Source: Andreprevotia sp. IGB-42 (GTDB lineage: Bacteria; Pseudomonadota; Gammaproteobacteria; Burkholderiales; Chitinibacteraceae). Taken from it: 64,000 nt of DNA. Position numbers and translations under genes: made by a program. Positions 42,308 to 53,265 of this stretch are shown in pieces; positions within the stretch are counted from its first letter, which is position 1, and every line of letters begins with the position of its first letter. The notes beneath the pieces were generated by a model, which was given only the letters and a program-made list of their open reading frames with translations, had not been told where the DNA came from and ran no database searches. The stretch lies in contig NZ_WXTX01000003.1 in NCBI RefSeq assembly GCF_009848685.1, positions 1 through 64,000 on the forward strand, written 5' to 3'.

Positions 42308-44116
42308 ATGTCAGGGTTCGATAGCTTCCATACCAGCCTGGAGCGCAACTTGCTGCCCACACTGGGCCGCAAATTCGCTTTCCTCTACTTGTTTGCCCTC
42401 TTCCCACTGGCCGTATTGCTGGCGAGTTATCTGGCTGGTAGCGAGCTGGCTGATTCAGCCCGCGCACTCAAGCTTGATGCCACTGCAACGGCACGCCTGA
42501 CCAGCACGCTTGATGGCGTTCAGCTGTGGGGATGGGTGGGGCTGGTATTGACGCTGATCCTGGTCACCGTGCAACTGGTTTACTTCAATTACTGGATTAC
42601 CCGGCCGATCCGGCGCATCACAGGTGTATTTGACGATGTTGCCAGCGGTGAAGGCGATCTTTCCACTGATGTACCCATCATCACCAGTGACGAAATTGCC
42701 GACCTGGGCAAGACCTGTAACGCTTTCCTCGCCAAGCAGCGCGATATCATCGCAAACGTGCAGACCATGACGGTGGGCATAGCGCTGGAGGCCGCGAAAT
42801 CCATGAAAAACATCAAGGATTCGGCCACCTCGACGCAGCAACAGGATCAGCTGGCGCAAAAAGTGGTGGAAGCCAGCAACGAAACCACCAGTGGCATCAA
42901 TGAAGTCACACACCGTACGCAAGCCATTTCGGAAACCACTGGCGGCAACCTGGTGCTGGCGCGTGAATCGTATGCCGAGCTGCAGGATGTCACCGCACGC
43001 ATCAATGCCATTACCGGCAAGATCAACAATTTCAATGTGACCGTGAACGGGCTGAACCAGCGCTCAGCCAATATCAAGGCCATTGTCGACCTGATCAAGG
43101 AAATTTCCGGGCAAACCAATTTACTGGCACTCAATGCTGCCATCGAAGCTGCGCGCGCCGGTGAGGCCGGCCGCGGCTTTGCGGTGGTGGCCGATGAAGT
43201 GCGCAAGCTGGCAGACAAGGTGGGCCTTGCCACCGACGACATCTCGCACAATATCGACAGCATGCTCAGCCAGGTGGCCGAAACCCTGTCGGAAACCGAA
43301 CTGATCAACCGTGATGCCAAGCTCACGCACGAGGTGGTGGAAAAGGCCTCTGGCCAGTTTGCCAAGATGATGGGCGATTTCGAATCCACCAGCGACGCAC
43401 TGCAGGGTATTGCGGGCACGCTGGAAGAATTTTCCGTCGCCAACAACCTCGTCAACGCCAATGTCTCGGAAATCCACCAGCTTTCGCTGGCCGTGAACGA
43501 GCGCATGACCCGCTCGGCGCAATCGTCGCAGGATCTCTCGCGCGCAGCGGAAAAAGTACAGGAACTGATCGGGCGCTTCGTGGTGGGCAAGGGTGAACTG
43601 GATGCCGCCATCCAGCGCTGCGGACGCGTACGCGACGAGGTGGCCGCCAAGATCGAGGATTTCCGCAAGCGCGGCGTGAACGTGTTCGACCAGAATTACC
43701 AGGCCATTGCTGGCAGCAATCCGCCCAAATTCAAGACCAGCTACGACCAATTGTTCGAGAAGGAAATCCAGCCGCTCTACGACCGGCTGGCCAAGGAAAC
43801 ACCGGGTGGCAAGTTCTCGCTGGCCATCGACGTGAACGGCTACGGCCCCACGCACAACAGCTGGTATTCCAAGCCGCAGACCGGCGACAAGGCCGTCGAT
43901 CTCGTCAACAGCCGCGACAAGCGCATTTTCAATGACCCGGCCGGCCTGCGTGCCGGGCGCAATACGCAGCGCTTCCTGCTGCAGACCTATGTACGCGATA
44001 CCGGCGAGATCATGACCGAGCTGGATGTGCCCATCACCATCGACGGTCGCCACTGGGGTGGCCTGCGCTTGGGCTTCGATGCCAGTGTGCTCACCCAGGA
44101 GACGCTGGGCCGCTGA
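42308..44116 (+). CDS. Methyl-accepting chemotaxis protein with C-terminal cytoplasmic sensor domain
   Basis: 602 residues. Two transmembrane helices (about 23-44 and 73-97) enclose only some 27 periplasmic residues, too short for a ligand domain. HAMP follows ([23 protein letters not shown]). The signalling hairpin tip is [20 protein letters not shown] at about 260-280. After the coiled coil, residues about 430-602 form an extra domain ([47 protein letters not shown]). This C-terminal domain, shared with other proteobacterial chemoreceptors, resembles Cache/PAS folds and likely senses an internal signal. No C-terminal CheR-docking pentapeptide (NWETF-like) is present. Ends at a strong terminator. 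Confidence 0.88.
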   Translation: MSGFDSFHTSLERNLLPTLGRKFAFLYLFALFPLAVLLASYLAGSELADSARALKLDATATARLTSTLDGVQLWGWVGLVLTLILVTVQLVYFNYWITRPIRRITGVFDDVASGEGDLSTDVPIITSDEIADLGKTCNAFLAKQRDIIANVQTMTVGIALEAAKSMKNIKDSATSTQQQDQLAQKVVEASNETTSGINEVTHRTQAISETTGGNLVLARESYAELQDVTARINAITGKINNFNVTVNGLNQRSANIKAIVDLIKEISGQTNLLALNAAIEAARAGEAGRGFAVVADEVRKLADKVGLATDDISHNIDSMLSQVAETLSETELINRDAKLTHEVVEKASGQFAKMMGDFESTSDALQGIAGTLEEFSVANNLVNANVSEIHQLSLAVNERMTRSAQSSQDLSRAAEKVQELIGRFVVGKGELDAAIQRCGRVRDEVAAKIEDFRKRGVNVFDQNYQAIAGSNPPKFKTSYDQLFEKEIQPLYDRLAKETPGGKFSLAIDVNGYGPTHNSWYSKPQTGDKAVDLVNSRDKRIFNDPAGLRAGRNTQRFLLQTYVRDTGEIMTELDVPITIDGRHWGGLRLGFDASVLTQETLGR

Positions 44117-44131
44117 ATGTGAACGGAAAGC

Positions 44132-44158
44132 GCGCCACCGGCTCACGGTGGCGCTTTT
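44132..44158 (+). terminator. Rho-independent terminator after the chemoreceptor gene
   Basis: GCGCCACCG (44132-44140), GCTCA loop, CGGTGGCGC (44146-44154) and TTTT. Confidence 0.88.
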
Positions 44159-44193
44159 CATTGTGAAGCTTCCGCCACGCGTGTACGGATTGA

Positions 44194-44694
44194 ATGCCGA
44201 TGCAATTACCGCTCAACTGTTTTCCACCGGTGGTCAACGCTGACGTTCGCCTGCTGGTGCTTGGCAGCCTGCCCGGGGTGGTCTCGCTGGCCCAGCAGGC
44301 GTACTACGCACATCCACGCAATGCGTTCTGGCCCATCATGGCGGCGCTGACAGGGCAGTCACTAGTGACCATGCCCTACCCGGAGCGGCTGCAGGCGCTG
44401 CTGGCCGCTGGCGTAGGGCTGTGGGATGTCGTCGGCCAAGCCGAGCGGCGCGGCAGCCTGGATGCCGATCTGCGCGCCATTGCACCCAATGCACTGCCAG
44501 AACTGCTGGCAGAACTACCGCAGCTGCAAGCAGTCGCCTTCAACGGCCAGACCGCCTACAAGCTGGGGCACCGGCAACTGCCAGCCGCTCTGCAGCACTA
44601 CGCGCTACCTTCCACCAGCCCCGCGCTGACCACCCGGTTCGAGCAGAAACTGCAGCTATGGTCGGCTATTGCCGGCCACCTCATCCGGGGCTGA
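44194..44694 (+). CDS. Hypoxanthine-DNA (deoxyinosine) glycosylase, UDG superfamily
   Basis: 166 residues from ATG 44194. LLVLGSLPGVVSLAQQAYYA followed by HPRNAFWPIM is the diagnostic opening of family 6 uracil-DNA glycosylase-like enzymes, which remove hypoxanthine and sometimes uracil from DNA. VGLWDVVGQAERRGSLDAD and the late PSTSPALTTRFEQK (the DNA-intercalation motif) complete the family. It acts in base-excision repair of deaminated bases. A single-gene unit. Confidence 0.88.
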   Translation: MPMQLPLNCFPPVVNADVRLLVLGSLPGVVSLAQQAYYAHPRNAFWPIMAALTGQSLVTMPYPERLQALLAAGVGLWDVVGQAERRGSLDADLRAIAPNALPELLAELPQLQAVAFNGQTAYKLGHRQLPAALQHYALPSTSPALTTRFEQKLQLWSAIAGHLIRG

Positions 44695-45075
44695 CGCAGA
44701 CCGAGCTGCGGCATGGCTGCAGAAACAGATCGAACTTGACCTCAGCCATCTTCTTGCGGCCGTGCACTCCGCCAGTACCAGTAGCGAGCTCTGCTGCGAT
44801 CCAGCCAACCATCGGCCAGTAACACCTGCTTACAGTTCTGCTGCCAAACAATCTCGCAAGCCGCCACATCTGACAGAGATGAAAAAAATCCGACCGGTGT
44901 GACGCCTTTCATCGGCATTCCTGACAAACCGGAAAGTAACATTTTGTTGCAAAAACAACACGCAAAACTTGATGCGAGGCTAAGAACAGTCAGAAGAAAA
45001 TCCAATGAAAATAGGGCCTTCAGCATAGATCTACACAGACCGGCATGTGTAACCAAACATTATTGTGAGCTTATA
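44695..45075. other. Intergenic stretch without a convincing gene
   Basis: About 380 bases, AT-richer toward the right (44930-45070). Short minus-strand frames occur, one reading GRKKMAEVKFDLFLQPC near 44700-44760, but they lack ribosome sites and look like chance or a decayed gene fragment. No promoter or repeat stands out; AT-rich DNA at 44930-45030 may hold the promoter of the peptide gene. Confidence 0.4.
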
Positions 45076-45285
45076 TTGCAAGAAAGCATACGAGCATCCA
45101 GGCGCAAAGCGCTGGTCAACATCGCTGCACTGGTAACGGCTCTGGGCATGACATTCGCCGTTTCCGCCCCGGCATTTGCCGACGACTACGGCAACCCGTG
45201 GTGCGAAATCAAGCATCGCGTTTGTGAGAACAACCCGTTCTACCCGAGCTGCATCCAGGCTTACCAGAACTGCCCGAACGGCTGA
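45076..45285 (+). CDS. Small secreted peptide with paired CX6C motifs
   Basis: Proposed TTG start at 45076 (69 residues), since no in-frame ATG lies near; ATG 44899 would add 59 unlikely residues. A signal peptide (KALVNIAALVTALGMTFAVS then APAFA) is followed by a mature part of about 34 residues with four cysteines: WCEIKHRVC, PSC and QNC, spaced C-x6-C-x8-C-x6-C. It therefore likely folds as a disulfide-linked helical hairpin in the periplasm or medium. It is followed 36 bases later by a strong terminator, supporting a real transcribed gene. No family recognised; roles such as peptide signal, bacteriocin or periplasmic factor are speculation. Confidence 0.6.
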   Translation: MQESIRASRRKALVNIAALVTALGMTFAVSAPAFADDYGNPWCEIKHRVCENNPFYPSCIQAYQNCPNG

Positions 45286-45321
45286 TGTGGCGCTGCCACA
45301 GCCGGCGTAAAGCCGCTGTGC

Positions 45322-45359
45322 ATGCCAAAAGCCCCACCTTTCGGTGGGGCTTTTGGCAT
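45322..45359 (+). terminator. Strong terminator after the secreted peptide gene
   Basis: A 17-bp perfect stem from 45322-45338 and 45343-45359 with a TTTC loop; the right arm contains TTTT. Confidence 0.88.
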
Positions 45360-45387
45360 TCGGGATTGCCCATAGGCGCCGGACATG

Positions 45388-45417
45388 AAAAAACGCCACC
45401 CGAAGGTGGCGTTTTTC
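45388..45417 (-). terminator. Terminator of the sucCD end of the TCA operon
   Basis: AAAAACGCCACC (45389-45400), CGAA loop, GGTGGCGTTTTT (45405-45416). Read leftwards it follows the sucD stop at 45452 and is trailed by T residues; it can also work rightward. Confidence 0.88.
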
Positions 45418-45451
45418 TTGCCGTGGCCGTTGCAGCAGGGCCAGCGCAAGC

Positions 45452-46336
45452 TTAGATCATGCCCTTGCTTTTCAGCAGTTCGAACATGGTCTTGCCCAGC
45501 TCGGCCGGGCTGCGGGTGTAGGCAATGCCTGCACGCTCGAACGCGGCGAACTTCTCTTCTGCCGTACCCTTGCCGCCGGAAATGATGGCGCCAGCGTGGC
45601 CCATGCGCTTGCCCTTGGGGGCAGTCACACCAGCAATGTAGCCAACAACCGGCTTGGTCACGTAAGACTTGGCAAATTCGGCAGCTTCTTCTTCAGCCGA
45701 ACCACCGATCTCGCCGATCATGATGATCGCGTCGGTATCCGGATCGTCCTGGAACAGCTTCAGCGCATCGATGTGCGACGTGCCCGGGATCGGGTCGCCG
45801 CCGATACCGATACATGTGGACTGGCCCAGGCCCAGCGCGGTGGTTTGCGCCACGGCTTCGTAGGTCAGCGTGCCGGAACGCGACACGATGCCGATACGGC
45901 CCGGCTGGTGAATGTGCCACGGCATGATGCCGATCTTGCACTCACCCGGGGTGATGATGCCCGGGCAGTTCGGCCCGATCAGGCGGATGCCGGCTTCGTC
46001 GACAGCCTTCTTCACGTACAGCATGTCGAGGGTCGGCACGCCTTCGGTGATGCATACGATCAGTTGCACGCCGCTGTCGATGGCTTCCAGGATGGAATCC
46101 TTGGCAAACGGTGCCGGCACGTAGATGACCGAGGCATCAGCCTTCGTTTCACGCACGGCATCTTTCATGGTGTTGAACACCGGCAGGCCCAGATGCTCGG
46201 CACCGCCCTTGCCCGGGGTCACGCCACCAACGACCTTGGTGCCGACCTTCAACGCTTGTTCAGCGTGGAAGGTACCGTTCTTGCCGGTGAAGCCTTGCAC
46301 CAGCACTTTCGTATCTTTATTGACGAGTACGCTCAT
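45452..46336 (-). CDS. sucD: Succinyl-CoA synthetase alpha subunit
   Basis: 294 residues. [20 protein letters not shown] binds CoA, and [18 protein letters not shown] contains the phosphorylated active-site histidine. With SucC it converts succinyl-CoA to succinate with formation of ATP or GTP. Last gene of the TCA block, 25 bases after sucC, and ends at the terminator at 45388. Confidence 0.97.
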   Translation of the reverse strand: MSVLVNKDTKVLVQGFTGKNGTFHAEQALKVGTKVVGGVTPGKGGAEHLGLPVFNTMKDAVRETKADASVIYVPAPFAKDSILEAIDSGVQLIVCITEGVPTLDMLYVKKAVDEAGIRLIGPNCPGIITPGECKIGIMPWHIHQPGRIGIVSRSGTLTYEAVAQTTALGLGQSTCIGIGGDPIPGTSHIDALKLFQDDPDTDAIIMIGEIGGSAEEEAAEFAKSYVTKPVVGYIAGVTAPKGKRMGHAGAIISGGKGTAEEKFAAFERAGIAYTRSPAELGKTMFELLKSKGMI

Positions 46337-46361
46337 TTCAAAATCCTTTTACGCGTGCGGT

Positions 46362-47531
46362 TTAGAGGGCTGCAACAGCAGCAACGATCTTCTCGGCTGC
46401 GTCGTTCAGGCCCTGGGCCGAAGTCAGCTTGAGGCCGGATTCGTCGAGGATCCTGGCGCCAAGTTCAGCGTTGTTGCCTTCCAGACGAACCACAACCGGC
46501 ACGGTCACGTTCACTTCCTTCACCGCGGCAATGATGGCTTCGGCGATCATGTCGCAACGCACGATGCCACCGAAGATGTTGATCAGCACGCCCTTGACGG
46601 TATCGTCAGCCAGGATGAGCTTGAACGCTTCGATCACGCGTTCCTTGGTGGCGCCACCGCCCACGTCAAGGAAGTTGGCCGGCTGGCCACCCTTGAGCTT
46701 GATGATGTCCATGGTGGCCATGGCCAGGCCGGCACCGTTCACCATGCAGCCGATGCTGCCTTCCAGCGCCACGTAATTCAGTTCGAACTCGGATGCCTTC
46801 ACTTCACGCTCGTTTTCCTGCGACTTGTCGCGCTGGGCCAGCAGGTCCGGGTGGCGATACAGCGCGTTGGAATCGAGATTGATCTTGCCGTCCACGCAGG
46901 CCAGTTCGCCGTTTTCGCGCAATGCCAGCGGGTTCACTTCGAACAGCGCGAAGTCGTTGTCGATGAACGCCTTGGCAGCACCGAGGAACAGCTTGGTGAA
47001 GGCAGCAACCTGCGGGCCTTGCAGGCCAAGCGCGAACGCGGCATCACGGCCTTGGAACGGCTGTGCGCCAACCAGCGGATCGATTTCGATCTTGATGATC
47101 TTTTCCGGGGTTTCTTCGGCAACCTTCTCGATTTCGACACCACCTTCGGTGGAAACCATGAACACCACGCGCTGGCTGGAACGATCCACCACGGCGCCCA
47201 GGTACAGCTCGCGCTGTACCGGGTACATGTCTTCACACACCAGCACCGAGTGCACCGGCTGGCCGGCTGCGTCGGTCTGGTAGGTCACCAGGTTGGTACC
47301 GATCAGTGTCTTGGCCACTTCAGCGGCTTCTTCACGGCTTTTGACCACTTTCACGCCACCCGCCTTGCCACGGCCGCCGGCATGCACCTGGGCCTTGACC
47401 ACGGCGAACTTGCCGCCGAGGGTGTCGTAAGCAGCAGCAGCTTCTTCAGCGCTGTTTGCCAGAATGCCACGCTGTACTGGCAGGCCATATTTAGCCAGCA
47501 GTTCCTTGGCTTGATACTCGTGCAGATTCAT
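46362..47531 (-). CDS. sucC: Succinyl-CoA synthetase beta subunit
   Basis: 389 residues, with an N-terminal ATP-grasp fold: [33 protein letters not shown] and [10 protein letters not shown]-terminal [13 protein letters not shown] and [12 protein letters not shown] form the ligase-CoA domain. Pairs with SucD. An intercistronic hairpin (47568-47591) lies upstream. Confidence 0.97.
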   Translation of the reverse strand: MNLHEYQAKELLAKYGLPVQRGILANSAEEAAAAYDTLGGKFAVVKAQVHAGGRGKAGGVKVVKSREEAAEVAKTLIGTNLVTYQTDAAGQPVHSVLVCEDMYPVQRELYLGAVVDRSSQRVVFMVSTEGGVEIEKVAEETPEKIIKIEIDPLVGAQPFQGRDAAFALGLQGPQVAAFTKLFLGAAKAFIDNDFALFEVNPLALRENGELACVDGKINLDSNALYRHPDLLAQRDKSQENEREVKASEFELNYVALEGSIGCMVNGAGLAMATMDIIKLKGGQPANFLDVGGGATKERVIEAFKLILADDTVKGVLINIFGGIVRCDMIAEAIIAAVKEVNVTVPVVVRLEGNNAELGARILDESGLKLTSAQGLNDAAEKIVAAVAAL

Positions 47532-47567
47532 TTCTGAGATCCTTTGTGAGGAGAGGTGTCGGGGGCC

Positions 47568-47591
47568 GCGGGCCGCAGCATGGCGGCCCGC
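47568..47591 (-). repeat. Intercistronic hairpin lpd-sucC
   Basis: GCGGGCCGC (47568-47576) and GCGGCCCGC (47583-47591), exact 9-bp stem around six bases, no T-run. One of a set in this operon. Confidence 0.6.
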
Positions 47592-47597
47592 TGTAAA

Positions 47598-49031
47598 TCA
47601 GCTGTGCAGGCCGCGCTTGTCGCAACCGAGCGCTGCTTCGTGCAGTGCTTCGGACAGCGACGGGTGCGCATGCACGATACGGGCGATGTCTTCGGACGAT
47701 GCGTTGAATTCCATGGCCACCACGGCTTCGGAAATCAGCTCGGATGCAAACGGGCCAACGATATGTACGCCCAGGATGCGGTCCGTTTTTGCATCGGCCA
47801 GCATCTTGACGAAGCCCTTGGCCTCGCCCAGCGCCAGTGCACGGCCGTTGGCCGAGAACAGGAACTGGCCCTTCTTGTATTCAACGCCTTCGGCCTTGAG
47901 CTGTTGCTCGCTCTTGCCCACCCAGGCGATTTCCGGGCTGGTGTAGATCACCCACGGCACGGTATTGAAATCGATATGCGGGTGCTGGCCGGCAATGCGC
48001 TCGGCCACGGCCACGCCCTCTTCCGATGCCTTGTGTGCCAGCATCGGGCCACGCACCACGTCGCCAATCGCCCATACGTTCGGCAGTGCGGTACGGCATT
48101 CGTCGTCCACTTCCACCTGGCCACGGTCGGTCAGCTTGAGGCCAACGGCTTCCGCACCCAGATTGTCGGTATTCGGCACACGGCCAATCGCGACGATCAG
48201 CTTGTCGAAGACATTTTTCTGTTCTGCGCCGCTGGCATCGGTCCACGCAACGGTCACGTCCTTCTTGCCGACCTTGATGTCGCCGATCTTCACGCCGGTA
48301 TGGATGGCGAGGCCGGTTTCCTTGGTCAGGAACTTGTATGCTTCCTTGCCCACCTGCTCATCGGCCGCACCAAGGAAGGATGGCATTGCTTCCAGCACGG
48401 TCACGTCTGCACCCAGGCGCTTCCAGACCGAGCCCATTTCCAGACCGATCACGCCGGCGCCAACCACGCCCAGCTTCTTGGGTACGGCAGCAATGGCCAA
48501 CGCGCCTTCGTTATCCAGCACCAGCTGGTTGTCGATCGTCACGCCGGGCAACTGGCGTACCTTGGAGCCGGTGGCAATGATCACGTGCGTGGCTTCGATC
48601 ACGTCGACCTTGTCGCCATCCTTCACTTCGATCTGGTACTTGTCACCAGCGCGTGCCTTGAAGCTGCCGTAGCCGAGGAAGGACGTGACCTTGTTCTTCT
48701 TGAACAGGTAAGCAATGCCGCCGGTGTTCTTGTTGATGATTTCCTGCTTGCGCGCCAGCATCTTGGTCACGTCGAGCTTTACGCTGCCTACGTCGATGCC
48801 GTGATCAGCGAAGCCGTGCAGTGCGTTGTGATAGTTCTCGGACGATTGCAGCAGCGCCTTGGACGGAATGCAGCCGACGTTGAGGCAGGTGCCGCCCAGG
48901 CTGGCCTTGCCGTCTGCGCTGCGGGTTGCATCGATGCAGGCGGTGCTGAAACCCAGCTGCGCTGCACGGATCGCCGCGACATAACCGCCAGGGCCGCCGC
49001 CGATGACGACGACGTCAAATTGTTGGGACAT
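47598..49031 (-). CDS. lpdA: Dihydrolipoyl dehydrogenase (E3 of 2-oxoglutarate dehydrogenase)
   Basis: Start ATG 49031, 477 residues. [15 protein letters not shown] binds [19 protein letters not shown] contains the redox cysteines, and [15 protein letters not shown] binds [16 protein letters not shown] holds the catalytic His-Glu at the C-terminus. Its position directly after sucAB marks it as the E3 of 2-oxoglutarate dehydrogenase, although E3 often also serves other complexes. No N-terminal lipoyl domain. Confidence 0.96.
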   Translation of the reverse strand: MSQQFDVVVIGGGPGGYVAAIRAAQLGFSTACIDATRSADGKASLGGTCLNVGCIPSKALLQSSENYHNALHGFADHGIDVGSVKLDVTKMLARKQEIINKNTGGIAYLFKKNKVTSFLGYGSFKARAGDKYQIEVKDGDKVDVIEATHVIIATGSKVRQLPGVTIDNQLVLDNEGALAIAAVPKKLGVVGAGVIGLEMGSVWKRLGADVTVLEAMPSFLGAADEQVGKEAYKFLTKETGLAIHTGVKIGDIKVGKKDVTVAWTDASGAEQKNVFDKLIVAIGRVPNTDNLGAEAVGLKLTDRGQVEVDDECRTALPNVWAIGDVVRGPMLAHKASEEGVAVAERIAGQHPHIDFNTVPWVIYTSPEIAWVGKSEQQLKAEGVEYKKGQFLFSANGRALALGEAKGFVKMLADAKTDRILGVHIVGPFASELISEAVVAMEFNASSEDIARIVHAHPSLSEALHEAALGCDKRGLHS

Positions 49032-49056
49032 GGTGTAATTCCTGGTTGATGCACAG

Positions 49057-49076
49057 GGGGCGGGTTGCCCCGCCCC
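49057..49076 (-). repeat. Intercistronic hairpin sucB-lpd
   Basis: GGGGCGGG (49057-49064) and CCCGCCCC (49069-49076) around TTGC. No T-run; lies in the 52-base gap upstream of lpd. Confidence 0.6.
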
Positions 49077-49083
49077 GTCGCTA

Positions 49084-50283
49084 TTACAGATCCAGCAGCA
49101 GGCGGGCCGGGTCTTCGATCGCTTCCTTGATCGCAACCAGGCTCAGCACAGCTTCGCGGCCATCGATGATGCGGTGGTCATACGACTGAGCCAGATACAT
49201 CACCGGGCGCACCACCACTTCACCGTTTTCAACCACGGCTCGCTCCTTGGTGGCATGCATGCCCAGGATGGCCGCTTGCGGCGGGTTGATGATCGGCGTG
49301 GAGAAGAACGAACCGAACGTACCACCGTTGGAGATGGTGTAGGTGCCGCCAGTCAGCTCTTCAACGGTCAGCTTGCCTTCCTGCGCGCGCTTGCCGAAGT
49401 CGGCGATGGTCTTTTCGATCTCGGCCAGGCTCAGCTGGTCTGCATTGCGGATGATGGGCACCACCAGGCCGCGCGGCGAGCCAACGGCTACGCCGATGTC
49501 GAAATAGCCGTGGTAAACGATATCGTTGCCATCCACCGATGCATTGACGATCGGGTACTTCTTCAGCGCGGCCACCACGGCTTTCACGAAGAAGCCCATG
49601 AAGCCCAGCTTCACGCCGTGTTCTTTCTCGAACTTGTCCTTGTACTTGTTGCGCAGGTCCATCACCGGCTTCATGTTCACTTCATTGAAGGTGGTGAGGA
49701 TGGCATTGGTCTGCTGCGATTGCAGCAGGCGTTCTGCCACGCGCTGGCGCAGGCGGGACATCGGCACGCGCTGCTCGGCGCGCTCGCCCGCAGCCACGGC
49801 GACCGGTGCTGCAGCCGCGGCAGCCGCCGGCTTGGCAGCACCTGCGGCGGCATTCTGTACGTCTTCCTTGAGCACGCGGCCACCGCGGCCCGAGCCTTCC
49901 ACCTTGGCCAGGTCCACACCGCTATCAGCGGCCAGTTTCTTGGCAGCCGGCATGGCGGTGGCCGATGCGGCCGATGCGGCCGGGGCAGCAGCCGGCGCCG
50001 GTGCGGCTGCAGCAGGTGCTGCAGCCGGGGTAGCGGCAGCGGCTGCGGCGGTATCGATGGTGGCAATGATGTCGAGGCTGCCGACGGTGGCGCCTTCCTG
50101 CTGGGAAATGGACACCAGCACGCCGGCTTGCGGCGCAACGATTTCCAGCACCACCTTGTCGGTTTCGATATCGATCAGGTTTTCATCGCGGGCGACTGCT
50201 TCGCCAAGCTTTTTCTTCCACTGCAGCAGCGTGGCTTCGGCAACCGATTCCGGCAACTGCGGGACTTTGACTTCTACGATCAT
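49084..50283 (-). CDS. sucB: 2-oxoglutarate dehydrogenase E2, dihydrolipoyl succinyltransferase
   Basis: 399 residues. A single lipoyl domain carries the lipoylated lysine in [19 protein letters not shown]. An Ala/Pro linker (about 80-110) leads to the E3-binding domain [20 protein letters not shown], a second Ala linker, and the acyltransferase core with [13 protein letters not shown] (catalytic His and Asp). It transfers succinyl to CoA as the core of the complex. GGAG precedes the start. Confidence 0.96.
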   Translation of the reverse strand: MIVEVKVPQLPESVAEATLLQWKKKLGEAVARDENLIDIETDKVVLEIVAPQAGVLVSISQQEGATVGSLDIIATIDTAAAAAATPAAAPAAAAPAPAAAPAASAASATAMPAAKKLAADSGVDLAKVEGSGRGGRVLKEDVQNAAAGAAKPAAAAAAAPVAVAAGERAEQRVPMSRLRQRVAERLLQSQQTNAILTTFNEVNMKPVMDLRNKYKDKFEKEHGVKLGFMGFFVKAVVAALKKYPIVNASVDGNDIVYHGYFDIGVAVGSPRGLVVPIIRNADQLSLAEIEKTIADFGKRAQEGKLTVEELTGGTYTISNGGTFGSFFSTPIINPPQAAILGMHATKERAVVENGEVVVRPVMYLAQSYDHRIIDGREAVLSLVAIKEAIEDPARLLLDL

Positions 50284-50333
50284 GGTGTTTCTCCAAATGG
50301 CTCTGTTCGTGCGGGCGATCCCGAAACGACAAG

Positions 50334-50360
50334 ACGCGACGCCCGGTGTGGGCGCCGCGT
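50334..50360 (-). repeat. Intercistronic hairpin sucA-sucB
   Basis: ACGCGACGCCC (50334-50344) and GGGCGCCGCGT (50350-50360), 11-bp stem with one mismatch around GGTGT. No T-run. Confidence 0.55.
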
Positions 50361-50365
50361 TGGAA

Positions 50366-53173
50366 TTACAGCGTCAGCGCTTCTTCGACGAAGGCCTTCA
50401 GCTGCGCGTTATGCTTGCTCATGTAACCGACTGCCGGGGAAGCCGACGATGGACGGCCGGCGAACAGCAGCGTCTGCTTCGGCTCCATGCAGTTTTCCAG
50501 CCGGTGGCGGATCTGGTGCCAGGCACCCTGGTTGCGCGGCTCTTCCTGCACCCACATGATTTCCCTGGCATTGCCGAAACGCGCCAGCTCTGCCTTGAGT
50601 TCTTCAGTCGGGAACGGATACAGCTGCTCGACACGGACGATGGCAATGTCCTTGATCTCGCGCTGGGTACGCGCAGCCAGCAGGTCGTAGTACACCTGGC
50701 CGGCGCAGGCAATCACGCGCTTGACCTTCTTGGCATCCAGCTCGCCGGCTTCGCCGATCACGGTACGGAATTCGCCGTTGCTGAACTGCTCGATCGGGCT
50801 GGCGGCATTCTTGGCTTTCAGGAGCTTCTTGCTCATGATCACCACCAGCGGCTTGCGCACCGGGCGCACCATCTGGCGGCGCAGCACGTGGAACATCTGT
50901 ACCGCTTCGGATGGCTGCACCACCTGGATGTTGTGCTCGGCACACATCTGCAGGAAGCGCTCGACACGTGCGGACGAGTGCTCAGGGCCGGCGCCATCGT
51001 AACCGTGCGGCAGCAGCATGGTCAGCCCGCACAGACGGCCCCACTTGGTTTCACCGGAGGTGATGAACTGGTCGATCACCACCTGTGCGCCGTTGGCAAA
51101 GTCACCGAACTGCGCTTCCCAGATCACCAGTTCATCCGGCGCCGATGATGCGTAGCCGTATTCGAACGCCAGCACCGCTTCTTCGTTCAGGATCGAATCG
51201 ATCACGAGGAAGTGCGCCTGGTTGTCGGAAATATGCTGCAGCGGGATATGTACGCCCTGGTCCCACTTCTCGCGGTTCTGGTCATGCAGCACCGCGTGGC
51301 GGTGGTTGAACGTGCCACGGCCCGAGTCTTCACCGGAGATACGCACCGCATAGCCCTCGGTCAGCAAGGTGGCATAGGCCAGCGATTCGGCAGTGCCGAA
51401 GTCGACGCCCAGATTGCCGTTCACCATCTCGCCGCGGTCCTTGAGGATTTTCTCCACGTTGGCGCGCAGCTTGAAATCGGCCGGCACCTGCAGCAGCTTC
51501 TCGCCCAGGCGTTGCAGGTCTGCCTGCGGTACCGCGGTGGTGACCGGGTGACGCCAGTGGTTGCCCATGTACTTGGAGAAATCGATCGCGTACGAGCGCT
51601 TGTAATCGGTCAGCGTGGTTTGTTCCACGTGCTCGCCCCGGTCCAGCGCTGCGCGGTAAGCATCGATCAGGCCATTGGTTTCGGCTTCGCTCACCACGCC
51701 TTCGGCAATCAGACGGTCCACGTACTTCTTGCGTACGCCCGGATGCTGCGCGATCTTCTTGTACATCATCGGCTGGGTGATGAAGGGATCGTCCGCTTCA
51801 TTGTGGCCATGACGGCGGAAACAGACGATATCGATCACCACATCACGGGCAAACTGCTTGCGGAACGCCAGCGCGGCTTCCACGGTCAGGCACACCGCTT
51901 CCGGATCATCGCCGTTCACGTGGAAGATCGGCGCCTCGACCATCTTGGCAATATCGGTGCAATAGATGGTGGAGCGGGTATCGCGGGTATCCGACGTGGT
52001 AAAGCCGATCTGGTTGTTCACCACGATGTGCAGCGTACCGCCAGTGCCGTAACCGCGTGTGTTGGCGAGGTTGAACGTGCCCTGGTTGGTGCCCAGGCCG
52101 ATAAAGGCCGAGTCACCGTGGATCAGCACCGGCAGCACCTGCGCACCGGTCTTGTCGCCACGGCGTTGCTGGCGTGCACGTACCGAGCCTTCCACCACCG
52201 GGTTGACGATTTCCAGGTGCGACGGGTTGAACGCCAGCGACAGGTGGATCGGGCCGCCCGGCGTGGGGATGTCGGCGGAGAAACCATTGTGGTATTTCAC
52301 GTCGCCCGACGGCAGCTCGGTGGTCGGGCGGCCTTCGAATTCGCTGAACAGTTCACGCGGCAGCTTGCCCAGCGTGTTCACCAGCACATTCAGGCGGCCA
52401 CGGTGCGCCATGCCGATGATGAGTTCCTGCACGCCATCACGGCCGGAGCCCTGCACGATGCGGTCCATCGCGGCGATCATCGCTTCGCCGCCTTCCAGGC
52501 CGAAGCGCTTCTGGCCCACGTACTTCTTGCCCAGGTAGAGTTCCAGCGTTTCCGCCGCAGTCACCTGTTTGAGAATGCGCTGCTTCTCTTCCGTGCTGAA
52601 CGACGGCGTGGAACGGCGCGATTCGAAATAATCCTGCACCCAACGACGTTGCTCGTTGTTGGTGATGTGCATGTATTCCAGGCCGATGCTGCCACAGTAG
52701 GTCTGCTTCAGGAAAGCCAGCACTTCGGCCGGCGTAGCGCGCGGCAGGCCACCGATATTGGTGCCCAGGGTGATGCCCATGTCGGCATCGGTCAGGCCAT
52801 GGGTTTTCGGGTCCAGCTCCGGCAGCGCGGTCTGGTCCATGCGCTTGAGCGGGTCGAGCTGTGCCTGGCGGCTACCCATGATGCGGTAGGCGGAAATCAT
52901 GCGCAGCAGGTTCACCTGGCGCTCGGTGGCTTCCTCATCGGCCGCCACGCCCTGCACCACGCGCACCGGGCTGCGGGTAAGCTGGCGGAACGATTCCTCG
53001 ATCGGCGCGCGGGCAACATCACGCCTGGCAGCGCCCTGCGTCAGCTGGTCGAAGTAGCTGCGCCACTCGCCGTCCACCGCAGCCGGATCGGCCAGGTATT
53101 GTTCGTAGAGGTCTTCCACGAACGGGGCATTCCCGCCAAACAGGTGGGAATTCAACTCAAGTTCTTTCATCAT
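50366..53173 (-). CDS. sucA: 2-oxoglutarate dehydrogenase E1 component
   Basis: 935 residues, thiamine diphosphate enzyme that decarboxylates 2-oxoglutarate. The N-terminus [19 protein letters not shown] is the conserved E2-interaction segment. [17 protein letters not shown] with [12 protein letters not shown], and the later GYGYA-like [20 protein letters not shown], bind ThDP and metal. First gene after the gltA terminator, so it should have its own promoter or rely on read-through. I see no strong promoter in the 92-base gap. Confidence 0.96.
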   Translation of the reverse strand: MMKELELNSHLFGGNAPFVEDLYEQYLADPAAVDGEWRSYFDQLTQGAARRDVARAPIEESFRQLTRSPVRVVQGVAADEEATERQVNLLRMISAYRIMGSRQAQLDPLKRMDQTALPELDPKTHGLTDADMGITLGTNIGGLPRATPAEVLAFLKQTYCGSIGLEYMHITNNEQRRWVQDYFESRRSTPSFSTEEKQRILKQVTAAETLELYLGKKYVGQKRFGLEGGEAMIAAMDRIVQGSGRDGVQELIIGMAHRGRLNVLVNTLGKLPRELFSEFEGRPTTELPSGDVKYHNGFSADIPTPGGPIHLSLAFNPSHLEIVNPVVEGSVRARQQRRGDKTGAQVLPVLIHGDSAFIGLGTNQGTFNLANTRGYGTGGTLHIVVNNQIGFTTSDTRDTRSTIYCTDIAKMVEAPIFHVNGDDPEAVCLTVEAALAFRKQFARDVVIDIVCFRRHGHNEADDPFITQPMMYKKIAQHPGVRKKYVDRLIAEGVVSEAETNGLIDAYRAALDRGEHVEQTTLTDYKRSYAIDFSKYMGNHWRHPVTTAVPQADLQRLGEKLLQVPADFKLRANVEKILKDRGEMVNGNLGVDFGTAESLAYATLLTEGYAVRISGEDSGRGTFNHRHAVLHDQNREKWDQGVHIPLQHISDNQAHFLVIDSILNEEAVLAFEYGYASSAPDELVIWEAQFGDFANGAQVVIDQFITSGETKWGRLCGLTMLLPHGYDGAGPEHSSARVERFLQMCAEHNIQVVQPSEAVQMFHVLRRQMVRPVRKPLVVIMSKKLLKAKNAASPIEQFSNGEFRTVIGEAGELDAKKVKRVIACAGQVYYDLLAARTQREIKDIAIVRVEQLYPFPTEELKAELARFGNAREIMWVQEEPRNQGAWHQIRHRLENCMEPKQTLLFAGRPSSASPAVGYMSKHNAQLKAFVEEALTL

Positions 53174-53220
53174 TTTTATTCAGTCCTGTCCTTGCCACGC
53201 CTGGTCAAGCCGGATCAATG

Positions 53221-53254
53221 CAAAAGCGCCGCCCCTTTTACATGGGGGCGACGC
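53221..53254 (-). terminator. Terminator-like hairpin between gltA and sucA
   Basis: Read leftwards: GCGTCGCCCC, nine-base loop, GGGGCGGCGC (one G-T wobble), then TTTT (arms 53245-53254 and 53226-53235). It would end or attenuate the sdh-gltA transcript before sucA. Confidence 0.7.
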
Positions 53255-53265
53255 CTGATACTGCA

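Noticed and set aside
44681-45056. Short minus-strand frames (62 and about 104 codons) between the glycosylase and peptide genes
   Set aside because: Plausible-looking local residues but overlapping alternative frames, no ribosome sites and no family match; at most a decayed fragment.
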